Position numbers and translations under genes: made by a program. Below are positions 61,687 to 64,000 of a DNA stretch of 64,000 bases, one piece after another. The DNA comes from Aldrovandia affinis (taxonomy: Eukaryota; Chordata; Actinopteri; Notacanthiformes; Halosauridae): NCBI GenBank assembly GCA_029706075.1, contig JAINUG010000026.1, positions 5,722,674-5,786,673 of the forward strand, in the 5' to 3' direction. The notes under the pieces were generated by a model. That model was not told the origin of the DNA. It did no database searches and saw only the letters and a program-made list of their open reading frames with translations. Each line of letters starts with the position of its first letter. Positions within the stretch are counted from its first letter, which is position 1.

Positions 61687-63365
61687 CGTGTCTTTGTCTC
61701 CAGCCGTCAGAGTACAGTGGCTTTCTGGGGTCCAACTCGCGAGCTTCTTCCAGGGCCAGCTCTGCCCGCGCCAGCCCAGTGGTGAGCTCTCTTCCTCAGT
61801 CTCTCAATCCAACCTGCAGCCCAGGCCGGTCTCTCTGCTTGCCTTCATTCATTTTAGAATCACGAGAAAAGCACAAAATACCACAGAATTTTATCATAAA
61901 TCATACATTTCGCCAAACATCACCATTCATGCTGTCTGAGAACGACTATTAGTTTGTCTTTATTTAATATCTTGTGCTTATTTCTTATTTCTGTCGCAAC
62001 ATCCTTGTGTAATGCAGTCTTGTCAAGGGACCATTTTCGTGGTCTTTGCTGCGGAAACGTCCATGGGTTAGGCGGGAGCCAGTAGATCCATGGGCCAATC
62101 AGGAGCCAGTAGATCAATGGGCCAATCAGGAGCCAGTAGATCCATGGACCAATCAGGAGCCAGTAGATCCATGGGTCAGTCAGGAGCCAGTAGATCCATG
62201 GGCCAATCAGGAGCCAGTAGATCCATGGGCCAATCAGGAGCCAGTAGATCCATGGGCCAGTCAGGAGCCAGTAGATCCAGTGACTAAACCATGTGAAATG
62301 AGTGTTACCATGGTACTAACAATGGTAGAGCGAGGCTTCTTGAACCCCAGAATGGGCAAAGCCACCATGTGCTGTTAATGCCTCTAGATTTTAACCAATC
62401 ATAGGGTATGCTGTGGAGAGCAGAGCCTTTGGATTGGTAGTGAATGGGTACTCTTCTCACCGTGGGGTTCATTGAGATGTACGGCTTTTAAAGGCGCAAT
62501 TCAACGTTAAGCTTGCCTCAAAAACGATTTTTGAGGGACATTGTGCCAGCTTTTGGATCTCTGGGAAGCTCCGTCAACTCTTGGAAGTAGGCCCAGGGGG
62601 TGAGAACAGGAAGCAGAATATCTGGTTCTGTGGTTGTCGCTACGCGATCTCCCTCGGCGGTGTGCGTTTTTTGTTCCTTTTTTTTCTCTCGCACGCGCAC
62701 AGGGAAGAGATACCGATTTGTTTATGCAAGTCGGAGGCATGTGAAAGCAGGAACCCTTGTGGCTGGGCGCTAATGTAAAACGACTGCTTCGGTGCAGGCA
62801 CGGAGCCCGCTCCCTCGGCGCGTCCGTGATCGTGGGCGTGGGGGCCTACGGGCCAGCTGAACCGGTGGTGGGTGACTCAGCGATGGGCGGAGCCCCAGCC
62901 GCTCAATCCTTTACTGCGCTGTCTGTTCGATTAGATTCAATAATAGAGTGGCAGCTCCTTAGGATTTTGTGTCTCCCGTGAAGGCTTTCTCCCGTCGAGG
63001 AACCCCCGCTAAAGTGGAGCGCGGGGACTAAGAAATGGAGGTCAGCCGTAGTGCATCTTAAGGGTACGAGTCGAGTGTGTGCATTCTACTCCATTTTGAG
63101 ATCGATACATGCCTCATAAAAGAGCTAAGCGCATCGTCCAAGGCGTTAGGTTTGGGCTGGAAGGGTGCGTACGCGCGTCGGGTGCTTTTACCCGGTTTGC
63201 CCGGGCGGTGCGGACAGGAAGGTGAAGGGTGTCGTGTTTTCTTGCGCCCCCGGTGGCCATCAGGATGACTCGGGCCCGGTGGCCGGTTTCCTGCGCGGCG
63301 CTGCCGGCGGGAGCAGCAGCGTCCTCCGAAGCTTCAGTGACGTCACCATCCCTGACCTGCCGGAC
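1880..63365 (+). CDS. lrrfip1: LRRFIP1, leucine-rich repeat flightless-interacting protein 1 (spliced, 3' part outside window)
   Basis: This entry is the span of the spliced gene; the exons are listed separately. Joined, the fifteen exons give 306 codons without a stop. The product starts [20 protein letters not shown], continues with the Ala/Arg/Glu-rich helix [20 protein letters not shown], then [37 protein letters not shown] and a long Ser/Arg-rich stretch, and ends here at [10 protein letters not shown]. These blocks match LRRFIP1 better than LRRFIP2, because the [21 protein letters not shown] and [15 protein letters not shown] segments are LRRFIP1-type. Known family roles: cytoplasmic nucleic-acid sensing feeding beta-catenin/type I interferon, binding the LRR domain of Flightless-1, and GC-box transcriptional repression. 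The coiled coil that binds Flightless lies downstream of the window. Whether this is a teleost a or b paralogue cannot be told. Confidence 0.9.
1970..12350. other. Intron 1, first 10 kb, no gene seen
   Basis: Unique-looking intron sequence with A-, T- and C-tracts, GT runs (8110-8160, 11535-11600) and CA runs (10845-10875). Segment 7040-7330 resembles 24640-24800 and may be an old repeat. Segment 10430-10690 has SINE-like features but no family I can name. The open frames here are short and unlike any protein I know. Confidence 0.5.
11532..11630. repeat. GT/GTAT microsatellite with GA tail
   Basis: A GT-repeat with a central GTAT block, followed by GAGA. Typical fish dinucleotide repeat; no coding meaning. 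Confidence 0.9.
12424..12736. mobile_element. Non-autonomous hAT element, 313 bp
   Basis: The left end CAGTGGTGATTGTAGA and the right end, read inverted CAGGGGCGATTCTAGG, form imperfect terminal inverted repeats. Both sides carry the 8-bp duplication CACTCTCT (12416-12423 and 12737-12744). An 8-bp duplication and CAG-type ends are hAT hallmarks. No coding capacity. It holds an internal perfect 21-bp hairpin at 12658-12707. The CA/CT-rich neighbourhood slightly weakens the duplication evidence. Confidence 0.75.
12658..12707. repeat. Perfect 21-bp hairpin within the hAT element
   Basis: Arms 12658-12678 and 12687-12707 are exact reverse complements around an 8-nt loop. The left arm begins TGTGTACATCTC. 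It lies in the right half of the hAT element. Confidence 0.9.
13798..13885 (+). mobile_element. tRNA-derived SINE head, partial
   Basis: GGCGGTGTGGCAAAGTGG resembles a tRNA A-box region, and GGTTTGATTCCC about 35 bp later resembles a B box. The following CATCTTTGAGCAAGG is a common body sequence of fish SINEs. The tail is not clear. Confidence 0.5.
13938..14484 (-). pseudogene. 3' half of a Tc1-like transposon
   Basis: The minus strand reads in pieces [49 protein letters not shown] and [11 protein letters not shown], the usual C-terminal Tc1 transposase blocks with the second DDE aspartate region. The frames are broken, and the ending N-P-I-E-N-L block is degraded to NTPIGN. The outer end at 13938 (CAGGCGACTGCCAAAATATA) looks like a Tc1 inverted repeat next to a TA. 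The 5' half is missing: at about 14485 the sequence switches to the neighbouring LTR-type element. Confidence 0.75.
14485..16850 (-). mobile_element. LTR-type retroelement, non-autonomous, partly tandem
   Basis: On the minus strand, a region with a TATAAA-like box (16624-16629), AATAAA (16484-16489) and an end TACA at 16397 looks like a 5' LTR. It is followed at 16379-16396 by TGGTGGAGAATG, at the place of a primer binding site. An ORF region follows (16290 to about 14620), then a second copy of LTR-like sequence at about 14555-14615 (TTGGTTTAGTTTTTTGGAAG also occurs near 16545). Beyond it, segment 14485-14550 repeats segment 15934-16000 of the ORF. No reverse transcriptase or integrase is present. 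The upper boundary is approximate. Confidence 0.55.
14578..16290 (-). pseudogene. Pro/Ala/Glu-rich ORF of unknown function in the LTR element
   Basis: The main open frame is 457 codons (15951-14578), very rich in Glu, Pro, Ala and Val, with EPEPEPEP runs and three copies of a [15 protein letters not shown] unit near its end. A second open stretch just upstream in another frame (16124-15909) has [20 protein letters not shown] and [14 protein letters not shown]. The two appear to be one older frame: the duplicate at 14485-14550 carries one extra nucleotide that would join them. A further in-frame TGA lies at about 16221. I do not recognise the protein. Position between LTR-like sequences suggests a gag-like or passenger ORF. 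Plus-strand open frames here are shadows. Confidence 0.45.
17163..17245 (+). mobile_element. SINE head, same type as at 40622
   Basis: GGGGCCTCCCATGTGGTATA followed by CACGGCGACCAGGGTTCAATTCC parallels the beginning of the SINE at 40622 (CCTCCCGCGTGGTCTAGTGG ... CACGGCGACCGGGGTTTGATTCC). Only the tRNA-like part is seen. Confidence 0.5.
17698..18640 (-). pseudogene. L2-like reverse transcriptase, deleted and frameshifted
   Basis: Two frames cover the RT: 18640-18032 and 18027-17698. The first has [20 protein letters not shown] and the palm A region as [14 protein letters not shown], where the usual LLDLSAAFD has lost the catalytic first Asp. After SRLTAV the frame jumps straight to [15 protein letters not shown] (junction at about 18185), so the segment normally holding PQGSVLGP and the YADD motif is missing. 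The second frame carries the conserved L2/CR1 C-terminal block. Confidence 0.85.
19490..20735 (+). mobile_element. Tc1-like transposon, 1246 bp, TA-flanked, full length
   Basis: Left end CACTGCCTGGCCCCCAAAAA and right end (inverted CACTGCCCGTCCAAAACAAA) are terminal inverted repeats, flanked by TA at 19488-19489 and 20736-20737. The length is typical for a Tc1 element. It sits inside the endonuclease part of an L2-like LINE of opposite orientation. Confidence 0.93.
19651..20587 (+). pseudogene. Tc1-like transposase, frameshifted
   Basis: Three frames make one protein. 19651-19899: paired-like helix-turn-helix ([31 protein letters not shown]) and a GRKK AT-hook-like spot. 19893-20174: second HTH and the first catalytic Asp in VMWSDESRF. 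20306-20587: second Asp in [13 protein letters not shown] and the Glu in [11 protein letters not shown], completing DD34E. A missing T near 19888, a frame change near 20170 and a TAG near 20268 break it. Without these it would be close to the usual 340 residues. Confidence 0.9.
21830..23655. other. Intron 1 between the LINE and the alternative exon, no gene seen
   Basis: Contains unique-looking sequence. Some open frames exist on both strands (for example around 22019-22499) but none resembles a known protein. GA/TC-rich sequence at 23560-23610 precedes the candidate exon. Confidence 0.5.
23664..23744 (+). CDS. Candidate alternative first exon of lrrfip1
   Basis: ATG 23664 opens a 27-codon reading, [20 protein letters not shown] then YFNNCKK, ended by a consensus donor GTAAGG at 23745. 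The base composition changes here to CpG-containing sequence, with a CT-rich leader upstream (23570-23620). The phase is 0, so splicing to the exon at 39697 would give an open protein with a different N-terminus. Mammalian LRRFIP1 also has alternative first exons joined to that exon. I do not recognise the peptide, so it could instead be the first exon of another gene. Confidence 0.5.
24640..24800. repeat. Diverged repeat also present at 7200-7350
   Basis: TAATGAGAAAGAA, then GTTAAT, then TTAGTGATCTCA in this order occur here and, slightly altered, at 7260-7335 (TAATGAGAAAGAATACAG ... TAAGTGATCTCACAGTGG). Both may be old copies of one hAT-like repeat, starting with TAGGG sequence at 7050 and 24545. 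Confidence 0.35.
25941..27060 (+). pseudogene. Fragments of an uncharacterised multicopy protein family
   Basis: Three fragments in different frames, all plus strand. 25941-26387: starts with [20 protein letters not shown] then [14 protein letters not shown], and ends with a Leu/Lys-rich helix. About 26490-26735: [12 protein letters not shown] (partly by frame), [27 protein letters not shown]. 26854-27057: [47 protein letters not shown] recall this order (FxIPxxWREPxNHxxDCYFC ... AVLLHNGN ... SDEHGERFHQDI) as a multicopy protein in insects, cnidarians and fish with no assigned function. The middle part is deleted. Confidence 0.65.
27065..27269. mobile_element. hAT MITE, 205 bp
   Basis: Terminal inverted repeats of about 56 bp differ at one position; they begin CAGGGGTGGGCAATCTTACC. 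An 8-bp duplication CGTTAGGG flanks it (27057-27064, 27270-27277). No coding capacity. Inserted into the CACTG element, so younger than it. Confidence 0.93.
28380..28720. promoter_or_regulatory. CpG-rich patch inside intron 1
   Basis: About 340 bp with dense CpG (for example ACGCGG, GCCGAGCG, CACGCGGGG), in contrast to the AT-rich flanks. This resembles a small CpG island, so an internal promoter or enhancer is possible. No TATA box seen. Confidence 0.4.
28647..28679 (+). CDS. Possible alternative first exon in a CpG-rich patch
   Basis: A short reading [11 protein letters not shown] starts at ATG 28647 and stops at a strong donor GTGAGG at 28680 in phase 0. It sits at the right side of a CpG-rich patch (about 28380-28720) that stands out from AT-rich surroundings. 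An eleven-codon reading next to a donor can occur by chance, so the call rests mainly on context. Confidence 0.25.
28720..30300. other. Intron 1 segment, no gene seen
   Basis: AT-rich, with an ATT/TTA microsatellite at 29108-29145 and T-tracts at 29640-29710. No ORF of note. Confidence 0.5.
30348..30701 (-). pseudogene. Gypsy pol C-terminus (GPY/F region)
   Basis: Reads [36 protein letters not shown] and [17 protein letters not shown], the usual post-integrase region of gypsy pol. It is out of frame with the integrase because of the upstream duplication and further changes. Confidence 0.8.
30832..30922. repeat. 46-bp tandem duplication
   Basis: Two consecutive copies starting CAGCAAATTGTTGCCAAACA, at 30832-30877 and 30878-30922, are identical over their 45 shared bases. 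The copy sits inside the integrase/pol reading of the gypsy relic and, at 46 bp, shifts its frame. Confidence 0.92.
30873..31619 (-). pseudogene. Gypsy integrase with altered catalytic residues
   Basis: The 248-codon frame has the HHCC zinc-binding part ([10 protein letters not shown] ... YCRTCPQCQ) and the core. The first catalytic Asp is kept in [11 protein letters not shown]. The second should be in LTDQG but reads LTEQG (Asp to Glu). The third should be in DGLVERFNQ but reads DGLVQQFNQ (Glu to Gln). The frame then breaks in a 46-bp duplication at 30832-30922. Remaining C-terminal part is in the next entry. Confidence 0.88.
31848..33199 (-). pseudogene. Gypsy gag and protease-region remnant
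   Basis: 33199-32903 reads [20 protein letters not shown] ... [38 protein letters not shown], a capsid N-part of the SCAN-like gypsy type. 32580-31848 has [10 protein letters not shown] and a zinc knuckle [14 protein letters not shown] in which the fourth ligand, Cys, is replaced by Trp. Downstream of it [15 protein letters not shown] and [20 protein letters not shown] resemble the protease/linker region. Frames are broken between the blocks. Confidence 0.75.
33881..34038 (+). mobile_element. tRNA-derived SINE
   Basis: GTAGCTCAGTTGGTAGAGCA is a tRNA-like A box and GTGGGTTCAGTTCCCAC a B box. The body ends with GGATAAAAGCGTCTGCTAAA TGGCG, the LINE-type 3' tail shared by many fish SINEs, and an AT-repeat. 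A second copy lies in inverse orientation at 50258-50412. Confidence 0.85.
34050..36020. other. Intron 1 segment, no gene seen
   Basis: Unique-looking DNA with GT runs at 35060-35140 and 35660-35710. Short open frames only. Nothing recognised. Confidence 0.5.
36030..37020. mobile_element. Non-autonomous hAT element, 991 bp
   Basis: The left end TAGGGGTGTGACGGTATAAC and the right end, inverted TAGGGCTGTGACGGTATGAA, match at all but a few positions. The 8-bp duplication ATTTTCCA flanks it (36022-36029 and 37021-37028). The inside has no transposase reading. Confidence 0.92.
37240..39345 (+). pseudogene. LINE relic: endonuclease C-part, RT start and C-terminus
   Basis: 37240-37650 gives the endonuclease end ([56 protein letters not shown]). 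Up to 38480 it continues as [27 protein letters not shown] and [15 protein letters not shown], the RT entry region, with frames changing. RT palm motifs are absent. After a 650-bp interruption the C-terminus appears at 39130-39313 ([38 protein letters not shown]), followed by a GATGGATGG tail near 39340. The clade is not certain; the type is widespread in teleosts. Confidence 0.85.
39099..39149. repeat. Perfect 20-bp inverted repeat at a LINE junction
   Basis: Arm CCCGGTACACCTCCAGAGTT at 39099-39118 is the exact reverse complement of 39130-39149, with an 11-nt spacer. The right arm belongs to the LINE C-terminal coding sequence. The left arm is an inverted copy of it, outside the LINE. Confidence 0.95.
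39639..39690. repeat. CT microsatellite before exon B
   Basis: CT/CTGT repeat directly ahead of acceptor 39694-39696. It supplies the polypyrimidine tract of the acceptor. Confidence 0.9.
39697..39783 (+). CDS. lrrfip1: lrrfip1 exon B: charged helix [16 protein letters not shown]
   Basis: Twenty-nine codons between acceptor CTGTCAG and donor GTACAC. The peptide begins [20 protein letters not shown] and ends with KELERQQKE, the most conserved block of LRRFIP1/2 and diagnostic for the family. The polypyrimidine tract is a CT microsatellite at 39639-39690. Intron 1 before it is 37.7 kb. In mammals alternative first exons splice to this same exon. Confidence 0.93.
40622..40972 (+). mobile_element. 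tRNA-derived SINE, about 350 bp
   Basis: CGTGGTCTAGTGGTTTCAATG (A-box type) and GGGGTTTGATTCCC (B box) start it. Its tail, from GCCGGAGTTACAGTCTACGA to ATTGGGAGAAAAAGGGGATA, recurs at 48996-49172. Head-only relative at 17163. Confidence 0.8.
41604..41698. repeat. GT microsatellite, over 80 bp, with GA tail
   Basis: An uninterrupted GT run followed by GAGAGAGAGA. The purity suggests a young, length-variable locus. Confidence 0.97.
42403..42446. repeat. 19-bp hairpin, one mismatch
   Basis: ATTCATCGCCTCAAAGTCA (42403-42421) pairs with 42428-42446 except at one position; loop 6 nt. The flanking GGC/GCC may extend the stem. Confidence 0.8.
43495..43640. repeat. CT microsatellite
   Basis: Roughly 145 bp of CT repeats with a few interruptions (GTCT, TTTCT). 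The translated Ser/Leu or Arg/Glu runs on either strand are artefacts. Confidence 0.95.
45345..45455 (+). promoter_or_regulatory. Possible internal promoter with TATA-like box
   Basis: CTATAAAT at 45352 is followed about 30 bp later by a GC-rich stretch (GAGGGCCGCGGGC) and a GTGAGT donor-like site at 45450. The arrangement would suit a short non-coding first exon that splices into lrrfip1 downstream of exon B. No other support. Confidence 0.25.
46753..47896. mobile_element. TIR element with GGCCCGTATTCACAAAG ends, 1144 bp
   Basis: Left GGCCCGTATTCACAAAGAAT and right (inverted) GGCCCGTATTCACAAAGCAT match at 19 of 20 positions. CTG flanks both sides (46750-46752 and 47897-47899), a likely 3-bp duplication. 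Inner copies of TTCACAAAGG / CTTTGTGAATAGG act as subterminal repeats. No transposase seen. At about 47184-47655 TAGGGGTGCATCGGATCA and a GGATCCGTATGCGG-like part suggest a nested hAT fragment. Confidence 0.75.
48093..48250. mobile_element. hAT-like MITE, 158 bp
   Basis: Ends CAGGGCTATTAAAA and, inverted, the same. Arms of about 60 bp are imperfect reverse complements. 8-bp duplication AAATAAAC on both sides (48085-48092 and 48251-48258). Only ~35 bp spacer including an ATTCA repeat. Confidence 0.93.
48996..49172 (+). mobile_element. SINE tail, 5'-truncated copy
   Basis: CCGGAGTTACGGTCGACGG through ATTGGGAGAAAAAAGGGCGA follows the SINE at 40622 from its position 40816 on, with about 75-80% identity by eye. 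The tRNA-like head is missing. Confidence 0.75.
49622..49639 (+). CDS. lrrfip1: lrrfip1 exon C: 18-nt microexon IYQVQK
   Basis: Six codons, IYQVQK, between GTGTAG and donor GTAGGC. In mammalian LRRFIP1 the same residues sit between RQQKE and KYYGLD, so the order confirms the call. A CT microsatellite lies about 55 bp upstream. Microexons of this size are commonly alternatively spliced. Confidence 0.85.
50104..50151 (+). CDS. lrrfip1: lrrfip1 exon [17 protein letters not shown]
   Basis: Sixteen codons between acceptor CAACCAG and donor GTACGA. The peptide [16 protein letters not shown] is LRRFIP1-specific; LRRFIP2 has a different sequence at this place. Phase 0 at both ends. In mammals exons C and D are included or skipped together. 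Confidence 0.92.
50258..50412 (-). mobile_element. tRNA-derived SINE, inverse orientation
   Basis: Inverse of the SINE at 33881: on the minus strand TGGCTCAGTTGGTAGAGCGC, GTTCAATCCCCAC, AAAAATGTATGCGTTCACTA and the tail AAAGCGTCTGCTAAATGGCG, with ATT repeats at the end. It lies in the intron after exon D. Confidence 0.87.
51786..52010. mobile_element. Foldback element with 78-bp perfect arms, unclassified
   Basis: Arms 51786-51863 and 51933-52010 are exact reverse complements, beginning TGTGGAGGACGTCGGTCTCG. The 69-bp spacer holds shorter inverted repeats. GCACT flanks both sides (51781-51785 and 52011-52015), a possible 5-bp target duplication. The perfect arms suggest youth. Superfamily not identified. 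Confidence 0.8.
52711..52755 (+). CDS. lrrfip1: lrrfip1 exon [16 protein letters not shown]
   Basis: Fifteen codons between acceptor CCTTTCAG and donor GTCTGT. The peptide [15 protein letters not shown] matches the LRRFIP1 segment following QWM. The Arg/Ser spacing gives basophilic kinase-like sites. The donor lacks the usual A at +3/+4, a weak site that fits variable inclusion. Confidence 0.9.
53451..53501 (+). CDS. lrrfip1: lrrfip1 exon [18 protein letters not shown]
   Basis: Seventeen codons between acceptor TTTCCCAG and donor GTCAGT. The peptide [17 protein letters not shown] corresponds to the [13 protein letters not shown] core of LRRFIP1. Phase 0 at both ends. Confidence 0.92.
54209..54253 (+). 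CDS. lrrfip1: lrrfip1 exon [16 protein letters not shown]
   Basis: Fifteen codons between acceptor CCGCACAG and donor GTAAGA. The peptide [15 protein letters not shown] is not in the common human isoforms as I know them, where PSEYS follows GSLR. It fits as a cassette because it is flanked by good splice sites and keeps phase 0. Confidence 0.75.
55795..55851 (+). CDS. lrrfip1: lrrfip1 exon H: lysine-rich [15 protein letters not shown]
   Basis: Nineteen codons between acceptor CCCACAG, preceded by a C-tract, and donor GTACGT. The peptide has GSTLSL followed by a run of Lys and HSKA. The Lys cluster could serve as a nuclear localisation or acidic-lipid/nucleic-acid contact; this is inference. 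Length and phase fit a cassette. Confidence 0.75.
56022..56345 (-). mobile_element. LINE 3' end fragment
   Basis: On the minus strand [13 protein letters not shown] (56345 downwards) is the typical RT C-terminus of L2-type LINEs. The 3' UTR follows, ending in CGCTCTGGATAAGAGCGTCT and GCTAAATGCT, the tail motif that fish SINEs borrow. It lies between exons H and I. Confidence 0.7.
56649..56690 (+). CDS. lrrfip1: lrrfip1 exon [15 protein letters not shown]
   Basis: Fourteen codons between acceptor CCCGACAG and donor GTCAGT. The peptide is [14 protein letters not shown]. Phase 0 both ends. The exon lies about 300 bp after a LINE tail, with no sign that the repeat contributes to it. Confidence 0.75.
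56960..57019 (+). CDS. lrrfip1: lrrfip1 exon [21 protein letters not shown]
   Basis: Twenty codons between acceptor GCGTCCAG and donor GTGGGT, peptide [20 protein letters not shown]. Ser/Arg-rich like its neighbours. It is only 269 bp after exon I, so the two could be spliced as a pair. Confidence 0.78.
57630..57840. repeat. CT/CTGT-rich microsatellite before exon K
   Basis: About 200 bp of CT, CTGT and CTCG repeats ending 18 bp before the acceptor CAG of exon K. Contributes pyrimidine-rich sequence for splicing. Confidence 0.9.
57858..57941 (+). CDS. lrrfip1: lrrfip1 exon [21 protein letters not shown]...
   Basis: Twenty-eight codons between acceptor CTCTGCAG and donor GTCTGT, starting [20 protein letters not shown] and ending NGSR. 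Its Ser/Tyr-rich style resembles the serine-rich repeats of LRRFIP2. A 200-bp CT/CTGT microsatellite tract leads up to the acceptor. The donor is again GTCTGT, weak. Confidence 0.78.
58507..58551 (+). CDS. lrrfip1: lrrfip1 exon [16 protein letters not shown]
   Basis: Fifteen codons between acceptor CTCTCTAG and donor GTTTGT, peptide [15 protein letters not shown]. The tyrosine/serine pattern fits the surrounding exons. Weak donor. Phase 0 both ends. Confidence 0.75.
58560..59830. other. Intron between exons L and M, first part, no gene seen
   Basis: CpG-rich in its first 500 bp (58560-59060), AT-rich afterwards. No further exon with splice sites and LRRFIP-like residues was found. Confidence 0.5.
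59838..60540. repeat. GT microsatellite field with a higher-order GTATGCTGACA unit
   Basis: GT runs are separated by recurring TGGTATGCTGACAG or GGGTACGCTGAGAG words, at least ten times. The arrangement is an array of GT runs with a shared linker, ending 18 bp before the acceptor AG of exon M. Confidence 0.93.
60559..60624 (+). CDS. lrrfip1: lrrfip1 exon [21 protein letters not shown]..., tandem donors
   Basis: Twenty-two codons between acceptor GTCTGCAG and donor GTAAGA at 60625: [14 protein letters not shown] then VSGSSSRA. A second in-frame donor, GTTAGT at 60601, would end the exon eight codons earlier at ARR. The better match to the donor consensus is the distal one, so I chose it. A 700-bp GT-rich microsatellite field lies directly upstream. 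Confidence 0.78.
60840..61630. other. Intron between exons M and N, no gene seen
   Basis: AT-rich. A GACTGACTTACTGATTGGCTG-like imperfect repeat lies at 61285-61375. No ORF of note. Confidence 0.5.
61704..61781 (+). CDS. lrrfip1: lrrfip1 exon [21 protein letters not shown]...
   Basis: Twenty-six codons between acceptor GTCTCCAG and donor [26 protein letters not shown] then ARASPV. This is a near-exact counterpart of the human [26 protein letters not shown] exon, spelled here in two parts only to show the match. It firmly anchors the gene as lrrfip1. Confidence 0.95.
62058..62280. repeat. 27-bp minisatellite, seven full copies plus parts
   Basis: Units start at 62075, 62102, 62129, 62156, 62183, 62210, 62237 and 62264 (last partial). 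Each begins GGAGCCAGTAGATCCATGGG and includes CCAATCA. Copies differ by one or two bases. Because 27 is a multiple of three, all six frames stay largely open, but there is no splice support, so I see it as intronic. Confidence 0.95.
62290..63260. other. Intron between exons N and O, right part, no gene seen
   Basis: GC content and CpG rise from about 62750 to the exon at 63264. Open frames here are probably composition effects. Confidence 0.5.
63264..63365 (+). CDS. lrrfip1: lrrfip1 exon [17 protein letters not shown]...[10 protein letters not shown]
   Basis: Thirty-four codons between acceptor CCATCAG and donor GTGAGT. It begins [16 protein letters not shown] and ends [10 protein letters not shown]. 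The tail matches the DDISIPDLS element that in LRRFIP2 precedes the coiled-coil half, so the next exon should start that region beyond the window. The exon is GC-rich, with many CpGs. Confidence 0.8.
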
Positions 63366-64000
63366 GTGAGTGAGGGGGGGGAGCGAGCGTCACGGTTTGC
63401 CCGCGCGTGTGCAGTGACGTGCTGTGGAATGCGGTGCCGTAGACCGGGCCTGCGGAGGCGAGGCGAGACGAGTCTGCGACGTACCGCGGCGTAGATGCCA
63501 TTGCCTGTGGTCTGTTCAAACTGTTACTCCTCATCCTGGTTGGTTTGGAGGAGTTTTGTGAATAACTGCTTTGCCAGTTTCTATTCATTTTGCGCATGTT
63601 GTGAAGGTAAAATATATATTCCTACGTTTCATACGAGGGGGCAACTCAATGTGCTTTACACACAGTGTTAAAGCAGATTGACACTCCAAGCTCTTAACCT
63701 TTACATAGAAAACCCAAATGTTAACCGTCAAATGTTAACAGGTTGAAAAGGTGCTTGGTGAAAAGATGATTGGAAAGGATACTGGTAGTGTGAGGTGAAT
63801 GAAAGGTGTGTTCTAACTGCCATCATGTAAACCCATGATTGCATTTTTGTGGCTATTTGCTGCGTAACTGTTCTAACATCTAAAACCATTTTCGCTGTAT
63901 GTTTGTTGTGATGTGCAAGTCTGAACAAAATGTTTTAACCTTGTGGTGCTTTGCCAAACACAAACACTTGGTGCATGAAACAGTTGCTCTGTAAACATCT
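63366..64000. other. Intron after exon O, no gene seen
   Basis: The first 130 bp are CpG-rich, the rest AT-rich. No further LRRFIP exon before the window ends. Confidence 0.55.

Noticed and set aside
62046..62378. PVDPWANQE repeat protein
   Set aside because: The 27-bp minisatellite keeps all frames open. No start, splice or promoter support.
1..64000. CRISPR array or prokaryotic defence system
   Set aside because: Repeats are microsatellites, a 27-bp minisatellite and transposon ends; gene structure is eukaryotic.

Overview
The window is vertebrate genomic DNA, most likely from a teleost fish. Protein-coding exons are tiny islands with GT..AG borders. The rest is long introns packed with CA/GT and CT microsatellites, tRNA-derived SINEs, L2-like and other LINEs, Tc1, hAT and LTR element relics. 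Nothing looks bacterial or viral in layout.

One host gene is well supported. It runs left to right across the whole window and continues past its right edge: lrrfip1 (leucine-rich repeat flightless-interacting protein 1). The ATG exon is at 1880-1969, intron 1 is about 37.7 kb, and fourteen further exons follow between 39697 and 63365. Together they give 306 codons of the N-terminal, charged and Ser/Arg-rich half of the protein. The coiled-coil half lies beyond the window. Every exon found is a multiple of three and begins and ends in phase 0, so each one could be skipped without changing the frame. An ATG exon at 23664-23744 with a consensus donor in the same phase looks like a second first exon. 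Two further possible start regions are a CpG-rich patch at 28380-28720 and a TATA-like site at 45352.

Intron 1 and the later introns hold most of the mobile elements. 12.4-12.7 kb: short hAT element with an 8-bp target duplication. 13.8-14.5 kb: SINE head and 3' half of a Tc1-like element. 14.5-16.9 kb: minus-strand LTR-type element carrying an unrecognised Pro/Ala/Glu-rich ORF. 17.3-21.8 kb: minus-strand L2-like LINE, split inside its endonuclease by a complete but frameshifted Tc1 element. 25.47-27.41 kb: CACTG-ended DNA transposon with TTA duplications, holding fragments of a protein family that I recall as multicopy but cannot name, with a hAT MITE nested in it. 30.3-33.9 kb: minus-strand Ty3/gypsy relic lacking reverse transcriptase. 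36.0-37.0 kb: hAT non-autonomous element. 37.2-39.35 kb: plus-strand LINE relic with an inverted junction. 40.6-41.0, 33.9 and 50.3 kb: SINEs. 46.75-47.90, 48.09-48.25 and 51.79-52.01 kb: three further terminal-inverted-repeat elements.

All calls were made by reading the sequence, without database searches. Exon borders rest on splice-site reading plus resemblance to the LRRFIP1 protein as I know it. The most unusual content is the CACTG element with its uncharacterised protein family, the LTR-carried Pro/Ala/Glu ORF, the unclassified 78-bp-arm foldback element, and the all-symmetric exon design of lrrfip1 with candidate alternative starts.
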